A DNA stretch of 64,000 nucleotides from Phoronis australis (taxonomy: Eukaryota > Phoronida > Phoronidae). Below, piece after piece: positions 58,176-64,000 of this stretch; positions within the stretch are counted from its first letter, which is position 1, and the number at the start of each line of letters is the position of its first letter. The translations under genes were made by a program, and so were the position numbers. The stretch is from contig NMRA01000511.1 of NCBI GenBank assembly GCA_002633005.1, positions 66,147 through 130,146 of the forward strand, read 5' to 3'. The notes beneath the pieces were generated by a model. It made no database searches. It was not told the origin of the DNA and saw nothing but the letters and a program-made list of their open reading frames with translations.

Positions 58176-59743
58176 GTAAACAAAACTAAAAATCACCATT
58201 TAGGTGTAGCAATAAATGAAATCAGGGGTATTTGGTAGATCAACGTCACCGGGACCACGAGCTTATTGATGTACTTCCGCAGAACAACACCGACAACGCG
58301 CGATTATTTGGACAATTTCTTGTTTAGTATACACTGGGCCATAAGAAAAACATCCATGACAATTATAATTTATATTTTTTAATTTTCAAAGAGATTCCAT
58401 ACGGTCGTATTGAGCGAAGGTTTTTTTTTTTGCTGTGCTTATTGCTTTTTTGACCAGGGCTGGTTTTAACCTCAGCTGCTTACATGTATCAGAACTATAA
58501 AACAACGTTTAAGCACAGTCTTGTACAGCAGCTGTATTCAAAGCACGGCTCGCTTCGGTTTGGTTACATCTATTTATTGATGGAGACGCCAAGTTCGGAT
58601 TCGCCATTCAAAATGTTACACAGGTGCTTTTGTGAGCAAATGCAGGAGTTTAACTATTGTTTCCTTTCTGGAATATTAACCCTCAAAGTTGTTTGAATGA
58701 ACTTTTACTTGACCCTGTGCTTGAGAGTGTTGGGGATTGGTCACAGTATCGCAAAGAAACAATCAAAACTGACCACAATAATAATGAGAAGTTTGACATA
58801 AAAAGGGACGAAACCTGGTACAAACACAGGTTTCATAAAATATTTATACCAGGATTTGATACAACACTACGTTTCGTTCTCGTCCCTTTTAAGTCAGTTT
58901 TCTGTTTACCCAGTTACGGCAGCTCTGTTTTAATTAATTTTTATCTAATCTAAAAGGTGCTCTTTTCTAAAAATGTTGTCCGTATCGTACGCTTCTAAAG
59001 AAAAAAATCGTCGTATTTAATTTTTTCCTCAAAGTGATCGTATTGCGGGTCAGACGTACTCTCTGGTACTTTCCACAGTCGTGTGCAATAAAATAATATT
59101 GTATATATTTTCTACAGAGAAATCATCGCTCGACGCTTAGCTTAACGCCTAGTCACATTTGGCGACTTGGGCAAAATCTGGGGCCTCCAAAACTGAAAGT
59201 TCCAGGTCAGCAAATGAAATATGAGTTCGCCAAAAATATATAAAGGTCGTACCGCACTTTGTGCTCAGAATCTAACTCGTACCTCTGCAATTCCCTCACT
59301 CTCAATGTACATTCGTTCGTCATTCCCTAACTCAATTATTCCGGCCAACGAACGGACATATAATGCAGAAGATCGCATCCACTCGTTGCGTGTGCCCGAT
59401 TTTTTTCCGAACAATTCCGACTTCCGTCCGTTCACTTCCTGCTGTAATTTGAGTGTGCTTCATGTCTGCTGACTGCTGTGGTGGCAAATGAACTGATTTC
59501 ACGAAATAAATGGAACAACTGTGAACCGGAGGTAATAAAGTTAAATTGTTAGTGATTTAAAGTTCGGAAAACAACACAAATTTTGAAACGAATTTAGGGG
59601 GAAAGGGGAATTATTGTCTTACTTTGATACTCGCAGTGGCGACTTTGTGGCGACTTGAGATGTTTCCCAAACACGCACTGAGGTCGCAATGGCCAGATCG
59701 AGCGCTGGGAATGCTTGAAGTCAAATCTTACATATTCGTTTAG
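58176..59743. other. SLC22 intron 2
   Basis: 1.57 kb of AT-rich sequence. GGCGACTT motifs at about 59159 and 59638-59656 hint at a small repeat, but no ends were defined. Open frames here show no domain. Confidence 0.6.
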
Positions 59744-59898
59744 GTTTGGCCGGAAAAGGACACTGGTTGGCTTCTTGCTAGTGCAATGCTTGTCTGGTGT
59801 ACTGAGTGCTGTGTCTGTCAATCCGACAATGTTTATCATTTCCTATGCCTTTTTGGGCGGTGCGTCTATGGGTAGCTATGCTATAGCCTTCGTTCTCG
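59744..59898 (+). CDS. SLC22 organic-ion transporter, exon 3
   Basis: A 155-nt exon, acceptor TATTCGTTTAG, phase 2 in, phase 1 out (donor CTCG/GTAAGT). With exon 2 it forms DRFGRKRTL, the major-facilitator loop 2-3 motif (G-R-x-x-G/R-R-x-R-like). It is followed by LVGFLLVQCLSGVLSAV (TM3) and MFIISYAFLGGASMGSYAIA (TM4). Length and order match other SLC22 members. Confidence 0.93.
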
Positions 59899-62800
59899 GT
59901 AAGTCGTTTAGTGTCTCTATTACATGTATGTAAGTGCATACCGACCTCAGAGCTTAGAAAATAATTTGCAAGTATGAATGATGATAAAGATTAATACGCA
60001 TGTTCATCTTGCTTTGACAGTTTTGTTTCAAAGTTGTTAAACAACCAAAACCAAGCGACTGCCCAGTATTAGACTACCTCTAGTCACGTGACTATCCAGT
60101 ATCAGAATGCCCTCTTGCCACGTTGAAAGAAATGCAACTGTGACCATAAAATACGCCTCGTTACTTTTTTAAATTTCCCACTTCTACCCTCTGATGCTAT
60201 CTACTAACTGAAAATTTCCTATGATGTACACCAATATGTCGAAATGACACTATAACTGGTTGGGACTTAACATGCCATGTCGAAAAATCTCGTTGTGACA
60301 CAACACCATAAAGCTTAACTTCAACAGAATTTTTGTTATTTTAGGTGTATTGAGCTAACCAGGTAATCCTAGCAAAACCTTAGAAAAATAAGAAAACGCG
60401 AGTTTAATCACGCAAATGTATGCCCGTCAAACGATAGGCGAAGCTGTCTTTTCGCGCCGCATTGCGTCACGGCGAGATCCCTGCACAAACAACAAAAGGT
60501 CAGTAACAGTTATGTGGAATAGGGGTCGATCTGGGTAGAACACCGTTGCGTGCGGATGTTATTCGCAGCCGTTTGAATCAAAAGGTGATTCTCGCGGTGA
60601 CGTAGACAAGACAAAACCTAACAATTCGTTACATTTTACAATTTATGGAACTACAAGTGGGCTCAGAGCGATGCTCATAATATACTGTAGGCCGCAACCA
60701 AATTTACAAGTGTTACCGTTCAATATAGGCTTGAATATGAGAAAGTCATATGACGTAAATGCGACATAATGCGGCGGATGGCCACCGCACTTTGTCGCAA
60801 AACACATTGCGATTGATCGTGGTCCAACTTGGCTGCAAAATTATTTGACTCTTAGCGGGAGAGTTTTGGGTGAACTCATTTGGAGATACTTAGGTCACGC
60901 GAATCTATATTTTAACAACAGTTTGTATTTTCGTTTTATATTAAATGCTACCAAAAACAGATGGATGCGTTTCTAGATACGACGTCAATGTGCAATTGCG
61001 TGCATGTACTTGACAACACCAAAATTTCACCGGACAATGACAATTGTCTTCGTTTTAATCAGTATCATCTGATCAGTACTTGTGGGAACCCTACACAAAC
61101 TACTCATCAGTTTCACTGGCACGTGTATTTCTGGTATGAACATCACGTACACCAGGAGAGCCTGAAGCAAAAGTCTAAAATACATTTTTATGAAATCACA
61201 TTTACGACACCTTAGTTGGCTAGGACGGTTATTACCACCATTGTATTGAGTTCACTGGTGTGTCAGTCCAGACCTAAAATATGTCTAGAAAACTATTTTT
61301 AAAGGCCTAGTAGCACCCGTTTTTAACCCTACTTAAATGGTTCGAACACGTTGTAATTAACGAAGCCTTCTGTACCTACAGGTTAATCCTAACGAAATAA
61401 CTCATAAAACTCCCCACTTGTCATGAACTAAAGCCGGGTGACACTCCACCATTTTAGATTATGCACTAAGTCGGAAGTGAGATTCATTAAAGAGGCATGG
61501 ATCGCGAAAACTCGTAAAAACTACATTTTAAACAGATCGTGGCGAATCTATTTATCGGGAATCCAAAACTGAGAGATATTTACTTTGAATAGTGTAACAA
61601 TTTCTAGAAAAAATCGTCAGCTTCACTATTTTTGCAACACAGAGGAAAAAAAACTCTTTCAATACCTGTGATGCCTGTAATACCTGTCACGGACAGGATC
61701 ATTGGGGATATGCTGGTGCATTAATCGCCTCCCCAGACCATCCCCGTAACAGCAGAAGGCGCAGAACTCCAGGGCTGACGTTGCCTGTCAACATCTGATT
61801 TGACAACACTCGGGCACGACTCTTTTTGTGACTATTAGCAGCATGGCCATAAATAATACCGGCTTCGAGCAGTCGGCTACCGTCATTGAACTCAGCCAGT
61901 TGGGACGAAGTTTGAATGAGGATGCGTTAGTGAGCCAGCACCTTAACATCAGCAGAGGGGTTGGTTGGTGGTACATGAGCCAGGGAGGTAATCTGCACGC
62001 TCATTAATCAATACACCGGCGTGGCCAGGTACGAAAGACCAGATCACTGTATGGTGAGGGTGGCGTGATCGGAAGACACCCCAGTTGGCTGGGAGATTTC
62101 CAGACTCAACTTTCATCAACAAAACCCTTTCATCTCTATGCAGACTTCATATTTTCCGCCCCTAATGATGTATGTGGGCGTATGCAATCAAAGAGGACAA
62201 CCTGCTGTTAGAAGTTGCTAGTTTTGTTTACATCAAAGTTCAAAGGTCATACTTTACATACGCCAGTAAATAAGCAGAGGTGATATGCCAAGTGACAACG
62301 TGACGAACAGTTGACATCGTTTTCTTGAATTTTTTGAAAGGGAAAATGCTTTGACATATGCAAAAACTTACAAGCTTTACGAAAAAACCGTGAATTTGCC
62401 TGTCCGAACAGTTTGATTTCGGTTTCAGTGGCAGAGAGTCACTTTAAATAAAGCAATTTAGTCTGTTTTTCACGTTCTATGCCACTTTAAGGAACGATTG
62501 AATAACAAGACCGTCTATTCGACTGTGCTAAGCGTGTTCTATAGGGAGTGATGAACTCTTGTGAACAGTACAAACATAACAACGAACATGCTATATCAGA
62601 ATAATTAAGTAAAATTGCTTTACAGTAAGATTATTCTGACCACTTCAGAAAATGTTGAAAATAAATTTAGACAGGGAAATTTTAAAGTACAGGTGGACTT
62701 CGGCGATTTTGTTAGGCGGCCGACGGCCAGAATTCTTATAGAATAGCAACTGGTGGTCATAATAATCCTTACAGTGATAGGATTGTATTTCTATTGCCAA

Positions 62801-63258
62801 CAAGAACACCAAAACCATCAGCGCCTGCAGAGTGTATTGAGGTTGACCAACAGATTCGAAAGTGGCGCATGTAGCCATTCTTGCTACCGGAGTTGTCTGC
62901 CTATTCGGTAACAATCCAAAGTCAAACGAGCGTGGTTATGTTTTAAATCCAAAGACAATTCGGTAAATAATTCAACATTGACAAATAATCAGCGTCCATC
63001 ATTGGGATCAGTAGTGGGGCGTGTGATGACGCTCAAACATATGTTCACATATTTGTAACATCTCCGAGAGATAGCTTGCGGAAGCCAAAGCACCCGAGAT
63101 TTTCCGAATGGTCATCGGAGTTGTTTCAAAGTATCTGCGCTTTCTACAAAGCTGTGCTGTTTCCTTCACTTTATTTCTACCCTTGCACTATTACTCTGCG
63201 ACTGATTGTTTTGTAGTCTACTGCACTGCTGTGCAAGTTGATTCTTTACTCGTTACAG
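59899..63258. other. SLC22 intron 3 (3.36 kb)
   Basis: No exon missing from the transporter is needed here, since exon 3 joins exon 4 in phase and in domain order. Sequence is AT-rich with no recognised element. Confidence 0.6.
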
Positions 63259-63434
63259 GTCTTGAACTAGTTGGCGTGACACACCGGGCTGAGGCAGGCC
63301 TTGGAATATACTATGTTTGGAGCGCAGGACACCTGTTGGTGGCTTTAGTAGCCTACTTCATCAGGGATTGGGTTACTTTGCAACTGTCACTCCATCTGCC
63401 GATTTTGGTTTTCGTAGCTCTTTACGCCTGGTTT
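63259..63434 (+). CDS. SLC22 organic-ion transporter, exon 4 (gene continues off window)
   Basis: A 176-nt exon, acceptor ACTCGTTACAG, phase 1 in, probable donor TTT/GTAAAC (phase 0). It encodes GLELVGVTHRAEAGLGIYYV (loop 4-5 and start of TM5), then LLVALVAYFIRDWVTLQLSL (TM5-6) and PILVFVALYAWF. The family next has a (V)PESPRWL motif, which would begin the following exon. That exon is not visible before the window ends. A donor two codons earlier (CTG/GTTTGT) is possible but weaker. Confidence 0.88.
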
Positions 63435-64000
63435 GTAAACGTTTGTATAAATGCATGCAAAACCTCTACAGATATGACATGATCTTTCAGATTTGGATTT
63501 ATTCAAAAAGCATTGGGACTAAGGAAAATATTATATTGGTTAAATATCTCGTTCAAATTAACTATTTATGCAAGTTTCAGTAACGCGGTTGAGCCCTACG
63601 TCATCAGTTTTCGACCGGTATTAGGTAACCAATTCATCAATTGCAGCGGCACTCCCTGCTGTAAGTGGAAAGTTGGGCATGGATAACGCTTTAAACTGTG
63701 ATTTCGACAGTAACCAGCTGTACCTCCGCGCGAACTTTTGTCAATTTTGTCAAGAGTTTGGAATAGAGTTAATACAGCAAGTTAGTATTCACATTTTCAT
63801 ACAATTACTCTATTACGCAAATGATAGTCTTTAAGTTGAAGCTGGACATTTTGAATTGCTCTTTGAGAGTTACAGGAAGATGAGAACACGTCTATTACGT
63901 AGAAAACCTTATCATTTTGAGCAATATTCAATTCACGATAACCACAAGAGAAACTTATCTGTACTGCTAAATATTGAAAATTGATAAAAATGTTCATTAC
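63435..64000. other. SLC22 intron 4, partial
   Basis: AT-rich sequence to the window edge. No PESPRWL-type exon in any plus-strand frame. Confidence 0.6.

Noticed and set aside
1-64000. CRISPR arrays, operons, rRNA or bacterial gene organisation
   Set aside because: Introns, zinc-finger and EGF modules, and SINE/LINE/Penelope remnants mark this as animal nuclear DNA. The tandem repeats lack repeat-spacer structure.

Overview
The window is animal nuclear DNA, most likely from a marine invertebrate. It is AT-rich, its genes have short exons with GT-AG introns, and it is dense in small palindromic (MITE-like) elements and decayed retrotransposons. The lineage cannot be fixed from sequence alone. 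EGF-rich receptor modules next to a possible fucolectin-like segment, plus a Penelope-type remnant, would fit a mollusc or another lophotrochozoan, but a cephalochordate is not excluded. Single N bases at 10721, 17404, 23892 and 41985 are assembly scars.

Region 1 (about 0.9-20.9 kb, minus strand) is the main discovery. It looks like one transcription-factor gene with shared 5' exons at 20862-20721, 19511-18776 and 18119-18028, followed by eleven C2H2/C2HC zinc-finger exons at 13693, 11833, 10963, 10597, 9741, 8884, 8252, 4409, 4080, 2197 and 1149 (right ends). Each finger exon has its own 3' splice site, enters in phase 1, rebuilds a glycine codon at the junction and ends in its own stop. The last shared exon ends in phase 1, so every cassette can be joined to it. 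This is the logic of the arthropod BTB-zinc-finger genes lola, broad and tramtrack, where alternative 3' exons swap DNA-binding domains. A further terminal exon (17822-17681) fits exon 2 directly and would give a fingerless isoform. Two cassettes lie in a roughly 1.2 kb tandem duplication with an N exactly at its boundary, which may be an uncollapsed haplotype.

Region 2 (21-34 kb) is gene-poor. It holds satellites, inverted repeats, a LINE RNase H fragment (25.6 kb), a THAP-like zinc-finger remnant (27.7-28.0 kb) and several short palindromic elements.

Region 3 (34.3-49 kb, minus strand) carries exons of one or more cell-surface receptors: EGF modules (46.6 and 45.9 kb), a fibronectin III-like exon (42.8 kb), phase-matched Ca-binding EGF exons (37.2, 36.2 and 34.8 kb) and a transmembrane exon (34.5 kb). 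A degraded LINE ORF2 (38-39 kb) and a 26-residue repeat ORF (39.7 kb) lie among them.

Region 4 (50.7-52 kb) has a Penelope-like C-terminus, a long hairpin and a tRNA-derived SINE head.

Region 5 (53.3 kb to the window end, plus strand) is the 5' half of an SLC22 organic-ion transporter. Four exons are linked by matching phases, and introns of 1.6 to 4.4 kb are loaded with nested mobile elements. The gene runs off the right edge.
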